Assembly: GCF_038024125.1 (NCBI RefSeq) | Contig: NZ_CP150662.1 | Coordinates: 141,501-205,500, forward strand | Direction of reading: 5' to 3' | Source of the DNA: Polaribacter gangjinensis | GTDB taxonomy: Bacteria; Bacteroidota; Bacteroidia; Flavobacteriales; Flavobacteriaceae | Length of the DNA stretch: 64,000 bases | Part shown: piece after piece, positions 45,971-53,853 of the stretch | How the letters are laid out: the number at the start of each line of letters is the position of its first letter | Position numbering within the stretch: the first letter of the stretch is position 1 | Position numbers and translations under genes: made by a program | Notes under the pieces: generated by a model | Database searches by the model: none | What the model was told of the DNA's origin: nothing | What the model saw: the letters and a program-made list of their open reading frames with translations, nothing else

Positions 45971-46245
45971 TATTTTGTAAAGAATATAGACAAATCAAAA
46001 TCGATGATATATAAAAAAATCAACACAAGAACTATAATAATATAAATAATAGTTTTGTTAACTGTTTTATCTGAGTCTCTTAACTCGCCAATTGCATCTG
46101 TTAATTTTGATTTAAGATTTCTGTTTTTACCTGTTGTTTTTCGGTATTTATCTAATTTGTGTTCTATCTTATACGGATTTCCTTCTCCTTTGTAAAAACG
46201 CGGTTTGTATTCAAATTTTTTATTTGTCCTTTTTAAAAATCCCAT
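45970..46245 (-). CDS. Small membrane protein upstream of mutL
   Basis: 91 aa from the ATG at 46245. A longer frame reaches 46305, but the short form begins MGFLKRTNKKFEYKPRFYKGEGNP like its flavobacterial relatives. A basic soluble part (1-65) precedes one C-terminal membrane helix (about 66-86). Database copies are often called riboflavin synthase subunit beta because ribH lies next door. No such fold is visible. The stop overlaps the mutL start. The function is unknown. Confidence 0.72.
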   Translation of the reverse strand: MGFLKRTNKKFEYKPRFYKGEGNPYKIEHKLDKYRKTTGKNRNLKSKLTDAIGELRDSDKTVNKTIIYIIIVLVLIFLYIIDFDLSIFFTK

Positions 46246-46379
46246 AATGTATGTGTCTTTATTAGAAAGAAGACTAGCAATCTCTCCAATTTTAAAAGTA
46301 TCCAAATTTAAAGAAATAATAGGAATACATCAAGAAATGATGTAAAAAGTATTCTTAAAAAATAGTTTAGGATTCTTAT

Positions 46380-46886
46380 TTAAAAACCAATGCTTTCTGT
46401 TGGTTTTCCGGTGTTTTTTAAAACTGCCATTTTGATGGCTGCAATGGCGCACTCAATGCCTTTATTGCCTAATTTTCCTCCAGAACGATCTAGTGATTGT
46501 TGTATGGTATTGTCTGTTAAAACGCAAAAAATCACAGGAATATCATATTTTATATTCAAGTCAACAATTCCTTGAGTTACACCTTCACAAACAAAGTCAA
46601 AATGTTTAGTTTCACCTTGAATTACATTTCCAATGGCAATAACGGCATCTAATTTTTGAGTTTGAATCATTTTTTTGCATCCAAAAACCAATTCAAAACT
46701 GCCAGGAACATCCCAAAAAATAATGTTTTTTTCTTGAGCACCACAATCTAATAAAGTTTCAATAGCTCCTTTTTTTAAATTTTGGGTTATTTCAGGATTC
46801 CATTCAGAAACAACAATCCCAAATCGAAATGAATTCGCATTTGGGATAGTGGTTTTGTCGTAATAAGTTAAATTAGTCGTTGCCAT
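46380..46886 (-). CDS. ribH: 6,7-dimethyl-8-ribityllumazine synthase
   Basis: 168 aa from the ATG at 46886. The frame continues to a TTG at 46898, but the ATG with A-rich upstream sequence is preferred. It condenses 5-amino-6-ribitylaminouracil with 3,4-dihydroxy-2-butanone-4-phosphate in riboflavin synthesis, as a 60-mer or pentamer. The active-site His95 is in GETKHFDFV, and SEWNPEIT, PGSFELV and DRSGGKLGNKG line the substrate pocket. The other riboflavin genes are not in the window. Confidence 0.96.
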   Translation of the reverse strand: MATTNLTYYDKTTIPNANSFRFGIVVSEWNPEITQNLKKGAIETLLDCGAQEKNIIFWDVPGSFELVFGCKKMIQTQKLDAVIAIGNVIQGETKHFDFVCEGVTQGIVDLNIKYDIPVIFCVLTDNTIQQSLDRSGGKLGNKGIECAIAAIKMAVLKNTGKPTESIGF

Positions 46887-46892
46887 TTTTTG

Positions 46893-46927
46893 GTTCAAAG
46901 TTTTGAGTTCAAAGTTTAAAGTTTTAA
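46893..46927. repeat. Short tandem-like repeat (GTTCAAAGTTT units)
   Basis: Two copies of GTTCAAAGTTT (from 46893 and 46907) are followed by a third partial AAAGTTTTAA unit, in the gap between the TPR gene and ribH. It is likely slippage-type sequence with no clear function. Confidence 0.55.
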
Positions 46928-46957
46928 TTACTAAGAACTTAAAACTAAAAATAAAAA

Positions 46958-47725
46958 CTATTCAGCGTATTTTGCTGCATTTATGAATTTTTCAATATCT
47001 CTTCCTTGATCAGATTTTGAATAATTTTCTTTGATTTTTGTAAAAAATTCTTCAGCTTTTTTAAACTCTTTCAAATTCATTGCTATTTGTCCTGCTTTGA
47101 ACAAGTATAAAGGAGTTGTAAATTCGTTGTCTTTTTTGTTAGCGGCTTTTTCATAGTATTCCAAAGCATCTTTTGGTTGATTGATATCAGAAAATGCATC
47201 TCCAATAGCACCCAAAGAAATAGGGCCTAACATTTCATCATCAGAATTAAATTTACTTAAAAATTCAATTGCTTTATCATATTGTTTCAATTGTAAATAA
47301 GATACACCTGCATAATAGTTGGCTAAATTTCCAGCATTTGTTCCACTATAAGATTCAGCAATATCAACAAAACCATATTTTCCGTCAGCACCTTCTAAAC
47401 CTAGATTTAAAAGAGAATCAACTCCTGATCCAGCAACAGCAGCTTCATCAAAATATTTTCTTGGAAAAGCCAATTCGTCTGCAGCTTCTAATTCTTTTGG
47501 CTCATCAATAAATTTATGATACCCTAAATATGCTAAGAAAACAACTACCAATCCAACTAAAGCAATCATCAAAGGTTTGCTATTTTTTTCAATCCATTTT
47601 TCAGATTTTGAAGCAGTTTCGTCTAAAGTATTCAATACTCCTGCTGTTTCATAAGCCGATTCATCAGATTGATTTTCTTCTTTCTTGTTACCTGGTTTAT
47701 ATCCTCTTTTCTTGTATGTTGCCAT
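46958..47725 (-). CDS. TPR-containing single-pass membrane protein
   Basis: 255 aa. A charged, Gln/Lys-rich cytoplasmic start (1-48) is followed by one membrane helix (about 50-70, IALVGLVVVFLAYLGY) and a periplasmic part with about three TPR units (from 130: LANYYAGVSYLQLKQYDKAIEF, ISLGAIGDAFSDINQPKDALEYYEKA, FKAGQIAMNLKEFKKAEEFF). This is the layout of YfgM/ancillary SecYEG-type proteins, although an exact match cannot be claimed. It is divergent from recF. Confidence 0.8.
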   Translation of the reverse strand: MATYKKRGYKPGNKKEENQSDESAYETAGVLNTLDETASKSEKWIEKNSKPLMIALVGLVVVFLAYLGYHKFIDEPKELEAADELAFPRKYFDEAAVAGSGVDSLLNLGLEGADGKYGFVDIAESYSGTNAGNLANYYAGVSYLQLKQYDKAIEFLSKFNSDDEMLGPISLGAIGDAFSDINQPKDALEYYEKAANKKDNEFTTPLYLFKAGQIAMNLKEFKKAEEFFTKIKENYSKSDQGRDIEKFINAAKYAE

Positions 47726-47749
47726 CGTTGTTTAAAAATTTGTGGGCAC

Positions 47750-47757
47750 AAAAATAG
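47750..47757 (-). promoter_or_regulatory. Promoter -7 box for the TPR protein gene
   Basis: TATTTTTG on the minus strand, an exact TAnnTTTG match, 24 bases before the ATG at 47725. Confidence 0.55.
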
Positions 47758-47839
47758 TTTTTTTAATTGGATTTTAAAAGCGCTTATTTTGCAAAATTTT
47801 CGATAATTTGCGAATCATTTGAGAAGTAAAATTAAAGGA

Positions 47840-48919
47840 ATGTATCTTCAAAAATTATCTATTGTAAATTTTAAAAATATAACTTCGCAAACTTTTGATT
47901 TTCAGAAGAAAATAAATTGTTTTGTGGGCAATAATGGCGTTGGAAAAACCAATGTATTGGATGCAATTTACTATTTGTCGTTTGCAAAAAGTTATTTCAA
48001 TACTGTTGCTGTGCAAAATATCAATCACAATGCTTCTTTTTTTATGATTGAAGGTGATTATTTGATTGATGAAAGACCTGAAAAAATTGTGTGTAGTCTT
48101 AAAAAAGGGCAAAAAAAAGTATTGAAACGAAATGATAAAATTTACGAGAAGTTTTCAGAACATGTTGGGCAATTTCCATTGGTAATTATTTCTCCTGCTG
48201 ACCGAGATTTGGTTACAGAAGGCAGTGAAACTCGAAGAAAATTTATTGATGGTGTTATCTCGCAACAAAACAAACAGTATTTAAATGATTTGATTTCATA
48301 TAATAAAGTATTGACTCAACGCAATGCTTTGTTGAAATATTTTGCTGCGAATCGCACTTTTGATGCTTTAAATTTAGGGGTTTATGATGAGCAATTGTCT
48401 GAATATGGAACTAGAATTTACGAAGTTCGCAAGCAATTTTTAGAGGCATTTATTCCGATTTTCAATCAAAAATATCAAATCATTTCAGGAGATTCAGAAC
48501 GAGTTAATTTGCTGTATAAAAGTCATTTACATGATTTTGAAATCAAACAATTGCTAAAAAAATCATTAGAAAAAGATAAAATTTTACAATTCACTACAGC
48601 AGGAATTCACAAAGATGATTTGAGTTTTGATATCGGTGAATATCCTATTAAAAAATTTGGCTCTCAGGGGCAACAAAAATCATATCTGATTGCACTTAAA
48701 TTGGCGCAATTTGAGTTTATCAAGCAAAAATCAACCATAACTCCTATAGTTTTATTGGATGATATTTTTGATAAATTAGACGAAAACAGAGTTTCGCAAA
48801 TTGTAGATTTGGTAAATAATGATGAATTTGGGCAAATTTTTATCACAGATACACATCCTGAAAGAACAGAAAACATTGTAAAAATGAGTAACAAACCGTA
48901 TCAAATTTTTAAGTTGTAA
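47840..48919 (+). CDS. recF: DNA repair and replication protein RecF
   Basis: 359 aa from the ATG at 47840; a TTG 21 bases upstream also keeps the frame open but is not preferred. It is an SMC-like ATPase that binds gapped DNA and helps load RecA with RecO and RecR. Walker A GNNGVGKT (30-37), the signature GSQGQQKS and Walker [17 protein letters not shown] are intact. The [13 protein letters not shown] opening is typical. Its stop overlaps the start of the DUF721 gene (TAATG), so translation is probably coupled. Confidence 0.96.
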   Translation: MYLQKLSIVNFKNITSQTFDFQKKINCFVGNNGVGKTNVLDAIYYLSFAKSYFNTVAVQNINHNASFFMIEGDYLIDERPEKIVCSLKKGQKKVLKRNDKIYEKFSEHVGQFPLVIISPADRDLVTEGSETRRKFIDGVISQQNKQYLNDLISYNKVLTQRNALLKYFAANRTFDALNLGVYDEQLSEYGTRIYEVRKQFLEAFIPIFNQKYQIISGDSERVNLLYKSHLHDFEIKQLLKKSLEKDKILQFTTAGIHKDDLSFDIGEYPIKKFGSQGQQKSYLIALKLAQFEFIKQKSTITPIVLLDDIFDKLDENRVSQIVDLVNNDEFGQIFITDTHPERTENIVKMSNKPYQIFKL

Positions 48920-49215
48920 TGGCAAAAAGAGAAAATGATTCATTTTTGGTAAAAGACTTGATGCAAATTTTTATCAAAGAAAACAATCTGACTAAAGGAA
49001 TGCAAAAAATTCAGATTGAAGAAACTTGGGCAAAATTGATGGGTCAAGGAGTTGCAGGATATACAACTTCTGTAAAATTGCAAAACAAAACGTTAATTGT
49101 TCAATTATCATCTTCCGTTTTAAGGGAAGAATTAACGTATGGAAAGGAAAAAATAATTAAAATGATGAATGAAGAAATGGGCGAAAATATCATTTCAAAA
49201 ATCATATTGGCATAA
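48919..49215 (+). CDS. DUF721 (DciA-like) protein
   Basis: 98 aa, no signal. The ETWAKLMGQGVAGYTTSVKLQNKTLIVQLSSSVLREELTYGKEKI core is the DUF721/DciA KH-like domain. DciA loads the replicative helicase in bacteria without DnaC, but small Bacteroidota DUF721 proteins are not proven to do so. The coupling to recF supports a DNA role. It ends 2 bp before the shared terminator stem. Confidence 0.85.
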   Translation: MAKRENDSFLVKDLMQIFIKENNLTKGMQKIQIEETWAKLMGQGVAGYTTSVKLQNKTLIVQLSSSVLREELTYGKEKIIKMMNEEMGENIISKIILA

Positions 49216-49216
49216 A

Positions 49217-49244
49217 AAAACTCGCCAATAAATCAGCGAGTTTT
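49217..49244. terminator. Bidirectional rho-independent terminator
   Basis: A 9-bp stem (49217-49225 with 49236-49244) with a 10-base loop, A-run and T-run on either side, lying between the convergent DUF721 and ndk genes. Confidence 0.85.
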
Positions 49245-49277
49245 CCTAAATATAACATAAAGAATTTGCAAGTATTC

Positions 49278-49697
49278 TTAAAATTGTTCTCTACCTGAAA
49301 AGTGAAAATTACCTTCAATCAATGCATTTTCATCAGAATCTGATCCGTGAATTGCATTTTCACCCATAGATGTTGCATATAATTTTCTAATGGTTCCTTC
49401 AGTAGCATTTGCAGGATTTGTAGCACCAATTAAAGTTCTAAAATCTTCTACAGCATTTTCTTTTTCTAAAATTGCAGCAACAATTGGGCCTCTTGTCATA
49501 AATTCAACCAATTCTCCAAAAAATGGACGCTCTTTATGAACTTCATAAAAATTTTCTGCATCGTTTTTGGTCATTTGCGTTTTTTTTAATGCAACAATAC
49601 GAAATCCCGCTGCATTAATTTGTGCTAAAATTGCTCCAGTATGCCCGTTTTCAACTGCATCTGGTTTGATCATGGTAAATGTTCTATTTGTAGCCAT
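49278..49697 (-). CDS. ndk: Nucleoside-diphosphate kinase
   Basis: 139 aa, the usual length. It transfers the gamma-phosphate from NTPs to NDPs through phospho-His117 in NAIHGSDS. The FTMIKPDAV start, the [16 protein letters not shown] segment and the [11 protein letters not shown] nucleotide loop are all conserved. It is a single-gene unit with a TACTTTTG promoter box and a shared terminator. Confidence 0.98.
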   Translation of the reverse strand: MATNRTFTMIKPDAVENGHTGAILAQINAAGFRIVALKKTQMTKNDAENFYEVHKERPFFGELVEFMTRGPIVAAILEKENAVEDFRTLIGATNPANATEGTIRKLYATSMGENAIHGSDSDENALIEGNFHFSGREQF

Positions 49698-49716
49698 TCT
49701 GTTTTTAAAATTTTTG

Positions 49717-49724
49717 CAAAAGTA
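49717..49724 (-). promoter_or_regulatory. Promoter -7 box for ndk
   Basis: TACTTTTG on the minus strand, an exact TAnnTTTG match, 19 bases before the ndk ATG. Confidence 0.6.
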
Positions 49725-49872
49725 AGGTTTTATATGGTATAAACAACAATAGACATCAATCTCTTTTAAAAACGATTAAAATTTATTTTTACTATTGATT
49801 TAACATTTTATTCTCTTATTTCTTCTGGAAATAACTTTTTGAGATTCTGATTATATTGTATATTCGCAACCT

Positions 49873-50901
49873 ATGATTTTAAAAGGAATAAACGAATTAA
49901 AAAAGTTTTTAGAATTTTCTAGAAATATCGTGATTGTTGGCCACAAAAATCCAGATGGAGATGCCATTGGCGCTACATTAGGGTTAAAGCACTATTTGGA
50001 TAAAAAAGGACATCATTGTACAGTTTTAGTACCTAATGAATATCCAGATTTTTTACATTGGTTGCCAGGCTCTGAAACTACTTTTCGTTTTGATTGGCAA
50101 AATAAACAAGCGCAAAAAGCAATTTCAAACTCCGATATTATTTTTTTGTTGGATTTCAATGCATTGCATAGAGTTGGTGATGATATGCAGCAAACGTTGC
50201 AAAAATATCCTAACGATTTTGTGTTGATTGATCATCATCAACAACCTGATGATTTTAGGTATATGTATTCTGATGTAGAAATTTGTTCTACTGCACAAAT
50301 GGTGTATCAATTCATAGAAATGAATAATGATTTACACCTTATTGATGCAACAATTGCAACTTGTTTATACACAGGAATCATGACAGATACTGGTTCTTTT
50401 CGTTTTAGATCAACTACAAGTAAAACACATAGAATTATTGCAGATTTAATTGATAAAGGTGCTGAAAATGATAGAATTCATTCAAATGTGTATGATTCTA
50501 ATTCAAAAAACAGACTACTTTTATTAGGACAAGCTTTGCAAAACCTAAAAGTGTTAGAACAATACAAAACAGCTTTCATCACGTTGACTGATGAAGAAAA
50601 AAACAGGTTTGAGTTCCAAAAAGGTGATTCTGAGGGAGTTGTAAATTACGCTCTATCTATAAAAGGAATCGTTTTTGCAGCCATTTTTATTGAAGATATT
50701 GAGCAAAACATCATCAAAATTTCATTTCGTTCTAAAGGAAGTTTTTCTGTAAATCAGTTTGCAAGAAACCATTTTGAAGGTGGTGGACATGACAATGCAG
50801 CAGGAGGAAAATCAAGTTTAACTCTACAAGAGACTGTTGCAAAATTCATTGAGTTGTTACCAAATTATATCACTGCATTAGAAAATTCTTATGAAAGTTA
50901 A
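49873..50901 (+). CDS. DHH/DHHA1 phosphoesterase (NrnA-type oligoribonuclease/pAp phosphatase)
   Basis: 342 aa, cytoplasmic. The DHH domain has GHKNPDGDAIGAT (about 23-35), LLDFNALHRVG and IDHHQQPDD. The C-terminal DHHA1 domain has GGGHDNAAGG. NrnA-type enzymes degrade short oligoribonucleotides and dephosphorylate 3'-phosphoadenosine 5'-phosphate. Its 3' end overlaps gldI by 11 bp, so translation of the lipoprotein genes downstream is coupled to it. It is the first gene of a run of five on the + strand. Confidence 0.9.
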   Translation: MILKGINELKKFLEFSRNIVIVGHKNPDGDAIGATLGLKHYLDKKGHHCTVLVPNEYPDFLHWLPGSETTFRFDWQNKQAQKAISNSDIIFLLDFNALHRVGDDMQQTLQKYPNDFVLIDHHQQPDDFRYMYSDVEICSTAQMVYQFIEMNNDLHLIDATIATCLYTGIMTDTGSFRFRSTTSKTHRIIADLIDKGAENDRIHSNVYDSNSKNRLLLLGQALQNLKVLEQYKTAFITLTDEEKNRFEFQKGDSEGVVNYALSIKGIVFAAIFIEDIEQNIIKISFRSKGSFSVNQFARNHFEGGGHDNAAGGKSSLTLQETVAKFIELLPNYITALENSYES

Positions 50902-51427
50902 TTCATTTTTTCTGTTGAGTTTTATTTTTCTTTTAAGTTGTTCAAAAATTGAACCAAGAAGACCTATAAACCCCAAACCTTCTACTACAATCTATAAAGA
51001 GGTTATCGAAGATTCAAAAAAAATCAATAAAGCAGAAGATGAGATGCTTGCAGAGTTGATTAAAAAAGACACTTTACTTAATTTCAAGCAATCATCACAA
51101 GGTTTTTGGTATGCTTATAATCATCAAATTCAAGAAAATTTACCAACTCCAAAATTAGGAGATGAAGTAGTTATTGTATATCAAATTTCAGATTTGAATG
51201 ATGCTATTATATATAGTAAAGAGGAATTAGGACAAAAAACATATAAAATAGACAAAGAAGATTTTATTTCTGGCTTACAAAAAGGAATAAAGTTGATGAA
51301 AACCGGAGAAACCATTACATTTGTGCTTCCATTCTACAATGCTTTTGGTGTTTTAGGTGATGGAAATAAAATTGGAGTAAACCAATCAATAAAAATTACA
51401 GTAACATTAATTAAAATAACAAACTAA
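50891..51427 (+). CDS. gldI: Gliding motility-associated FKBP-type lipoprotein GldI
   Basis: 178 aa with a lipoprotein signal ending in LLSC (Cys17) and an extension (about 18-75) before an FKBP-type domain (about 80-178). The FKBP strands are visible (VVIVYQISDLNDAIIYS, FISGLQKGIKLMKTGETITFVLP, FGVLGDGNKIGVNQSIKITVTLIKI). The catalytic Asp (FDSS) and Trp positions are not conserved. In flavobacteria GldI is required for gliding and the T9SS, probably as a periplasmic chaperone. It starts inside the phosphoesterase gene (11-bp overlap) and is followed 2 bp later by another FKBP lipoprotein gene. Confidence 0.85.
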   Translation: MKVNSFFLLSFIFLLSCSKIEPRRPINPKPSTTIYKEVIEDSKKINKAEDEMLAELIKKDTLLNFKQSSQGFWYAYNHQIQENLPTPKLGDEVVIVYQISDLNDAIIYSKEELGQKTYKIDKEDFISGLQKGIKLMKTGETITFVLPFYNAFGVLGDGNKIGVNQSIKITVTLIKITN

Positions 51428-51429
51428 AA

Positions 51430-52137
51430 ATGAGAATTTTAAAAAATTTAGTAGTGCTTTTGACAATTTCAAGTTTAATCTCTTGCAATAGTCAAGTGAA
51501 AGATGTAAAAGAGCTTAAAACTGAAATCGATTCAGCAAGTTATGCTTTAGGATTAGACATGGCAATCAAAGTAAAAGCCAATTTTGAGGAAGCAAACAAA
51601 GAATTGTTTTTACAAGGGTACAGAAATGGTATTGATTCATTAAACATGTTGATAAAGCCAGAGGATTTAAATGCTTTTTTAAGTAAATTTTTCCAAAAAT
51701 TACAACAAGATAAAGTTCAAAAAGAAGCAGAGAAAAAATTTGGTGCTGTTAAAAAAGCAGGGGAAGATTTCTTAGCTGAAAACAAAGTAAAAAAAGGAAT
51801 CATTACTACCAATAGTGGTTTGCAATATGAAGTGTTGACAGAAGGTTCTGGTGAAAAAGCGTTACCAACTTCAAAAATTAAAATTCATTACCACGGAACT
51901 ACAATTGATGGTCAAGTTTTTGATAGTTCAGTTGATAGAAAAGAACCTATTGATGCTACACCAACTCAATTCATACAAGGATTTAGTGAAGGGTTATTAT
52001 TGATGAATAAAGGAGCAAAATATCGTTTATTCATTCCTCAAGAATTGGCTTATGGCGCACAACAAAGAGGTGATTTAATCAAACCATTCTCAACGTTGAT
52101 TTTTGAAATTGAAATGTTAGAAATCACTAACGAATAA
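51430..52137 (+). CDS. FKBP-type peptidyl-prolyl isomerase lipoprotein (FkpA/Mip-like)
   Basis: 235 aa. Signal ends in SLISC (Cys19). An alpha-helical dimerisation part (about 30-120: ASYALGLDMAIKVKANF, GYRNGIDS) precedes the FKBP domain (about 125-235), as in Mip and FkpA. The FDSS active-site Asp is present (GQVFDSSVD), but the usual Trp of the xxGWxEG motif is Phe (FIQGFSEGL). It is a periplasmic chaperone and folding catalyst for outer-membrane or T9SS proteins. It sits 2 bp after gldI and overlaps the next gene by 1 base. Confidence 0.9.
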   Translation: MRILKNLVVLLTISSLISCNSQVKDVKELKTEIDSASYALGLDMAIKVKANFEEANKELFLQGYRNGIDSLNMLIKPEDLNAFLSKFFQKLQQDKVQKEAEKKFGAVKKAGEDFLAENKVKKGIITTNSGLQYEVLTEGSGEKALPTSKIKIHYHGTTIDGQVFDSSVDRKEPIDATPTQFIQGFSEGLLLMNKGAKYRLFIPQELAYGAQQRGDLIKPFSTLIFEIEMLEITNE

Positions 52138-53291
52138 TGAAATATTTAAAACTATTACTTTTAATTCCTTTCATATTTAGCTGTAATTCAACTAAATATG
52201 AGGGATTGAAAGATGGTTTGTATGCCGAAATTCAAACAAACAAAGGCGATATTTTATTGGAATTGTATTATGAAGATGTTCCAATGACAGTTGCCAGTTT
52301 TGTTTCTTTAGCAGAAGGAAATAACGAAAAAGTTCCTGATTCTATTAAAGGAAAAAAATATTACGATGGAATTCGTTTTCACAGAGTGGTAAACAATTTC
52401 ATCATTCAAGCTGGTGATCCAACAGAAACAGGTAAAGGATTTCCAGGATATCGTTTTGGAGATGAATTTCCGGTTGATGAAAACAATGAGTATGTATACA
52501 CTCATAACGATTATGGAGTTTTATCCATGGGAAATTCTGGTCCTGACACCAATGGAAGTCAGTTTTTTATCACAAAAACTCCCTCTCAACATTTAGACGG
52601 AAAACATGCTGTTTTTGGCAAAACAATTATAAACTCTTTACAATTAAAAGAGTTAAAAAATCAATTTTCCGATACAAATAAACTGCAAAAAGCGATTGAT
52701 TCTCTGAGACTTTCAGTGGTAAATTCAATTGTTCAGTTTGATACTATCAAAACAATTAAAATCATCAGAATTGGTGATGATGCAAAAAAGTTTGATGCTC
52801 CAAAAGTTTTCGAAGAAGAAATGGTTCAATATGAACTTGGTGAAGAAGGTCGTCAAAAAATAAAAGATGCAATTGAAGAAAAAAGATACAATGAATATCT
52901 TGTGAATAGAAATGCATTTTACGCAAAATTAGACGAATCAAATGCTATAAAAACAGCTTCTGGTTTAGGATTTTTAGTATTGAAAAGCAATCCAAAAGGA
53001 CAAAAAGTTGTTGATCATAAATCGATAAGAGCTCATTTTTCATTATTTCTGGCAGATGGTAAAAAAATACAATCAACAGAAGATAGTGGAGCACCTTTGG
53101 TTTTTCGTTTAGATGATAAACAAAGACCAATGATTACCGGTTTTGCTGAAGGTGTAAGAATGATGAGAGAAGGTGAAAAAGCTCGTTTATTTGTGCCTTA
53201 TTATATTGGTTTTGGAGAGGCAGCTTATGGCCCTTTTCCTGCAAAATCAGATTTGATTTTCGAAGTAGAAATTATAGAAATAGAAAAGTAG
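52137..53291 (+). CDS. Cyclophilin-FKBP fusion peptidyl-prolyl isomerase lipoprotein
   Basis: 384 aa. Signal ends in FIFSC (Cys16). An N-terminal cyclophilin domain (about 25-205) has FHRVVNNFIIQAGDP, GSQFFIT and HLDGKHAVFG. A charged linker (about 210-270) leads to a C-terminal FKBP-like domain (about 285-384: IRAHFSLFLADGKKI, MITGFAEGVRMMREGEKARLFVP, YGPFPAKSDLIFEVEIIEI). The FKBP part lacks the FDSS Asp and has Phe for the conserved Trp, so isomerase activity probably comes from the cyclophilin part. It is the third consecutive isomerase gene, and its ATG overlaps the previous stop. Confidence 0.88.
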   Translation: MKYLKLLLLIPFIFSCNSTKYEGLKDGLYAEIQTNKGDILLELYYEDVPMTVASFVSLAEGNNEKVPDSIKGKKYYDGIRFHRVVNNFIIQAGDPTETGKGFPGYRFGDEFPVDENNEYVYTHNDYGVLSMGNSGPDTNGSQFFITKTPSQHLDGKHAVFGKTIINSLQLKELKNQFSDTNKLQKAIDSLRLSVVNSIVQFDTIKTIKIIRIGDDAKKFDAPKVFEEEMVQYELGEEGRQKIKDAIEEKRYNEYLVNRNAFYAKLDESNAIKTASGLGFLVLKSNPKGQKVVDHKSIRAHFSLFLADGKKIQSTEDSGAPLVFRLDDKQRPMITGFAEGVRMMREGEKARLFVPYYIGFGEAAYGPFPAKSDLIFEVEIIEIEK

Positions 53292-53292
53292 T

Positions 53293-53853
53293 TTGTTAGA
53301 AATTCTTATACAAAAAGACAAAGAACTGCTCATTTTCTTAAATAATTTAGGAAGTGAACAATGGGATTCGTTTTGGTTGTTAATCACTAAACAATTGTAT
53401 TGGACGCCATTATTTCTTCTTATTTTTTATATGATTTTTAAAACATTCGGGCTAAAAAAAGGCGGATTTATTCTATTATCAATCATAATCTTAGTGGCTT
53501 TTTCTGACCAGTTTACAAACATCATAAAAGATTATTTTCAAAGATTACGACCTAATAACGATCCAGAAATCAAACATTTATTACGTAATTTTATTCAGCC
53601 TCAAAGTTTTAGCTTTACCTCTGGTCACGCTACAACGTCTACTTTTTTTACAGTTTTTATAATTCTCTTATTAAGAAACCATTACAAAAACACCTATTTC
53701 TTACTGCTTTTTCCTTTGATTTTTGGATATAGCAGAATCTACTTAGGAGTTCATTTTCCGTTAGATATCGTAACTGGTTTTATTGCAGGAACAATCCTTG
53801 CAATTGTATACTACAAGTTATTTAGTGTTGTTTTTAAAAAACTAATGGGCTAA
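53293..53853 (+). CDS. PAP2 family membrane phosphatase, TTG start
   Basis: 186 aa, about five helices. The lipid phosphatase motifs are all present: KDYFQRLRP (C1), FTSGHAT (C2) and SRIYLGVHFPLDI (C3). Family members dephosphorylate undecaprenyl pyrophosphate, phosphatidic acid or lipid A. The TTG at 53293 is taken as the start because it directly follows the previous stop and gives the usual short soluble N-terminus. The next in-frame ATG would remove the first helices. The gene ends 12 bases inside the convergent sulfatase gene. Confidence 0.88.
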   Translation: MLEILIQKDKELLIFLNNLGSEQWDSFWLLITKQLYWTPLFLLIFYMIFKTFGLKKGGFILLSIIILVAFSDQFTNIIKDYFQRLRPNNDPEIKHLLRNFIQPQSFSFTSGHATTSTFFTVFIILLLRNHYKNTYFLLLFPLIFGYSRIYLGVHFPLDIVTGFIAGTILAIVYYKLFSVVFKKLMG

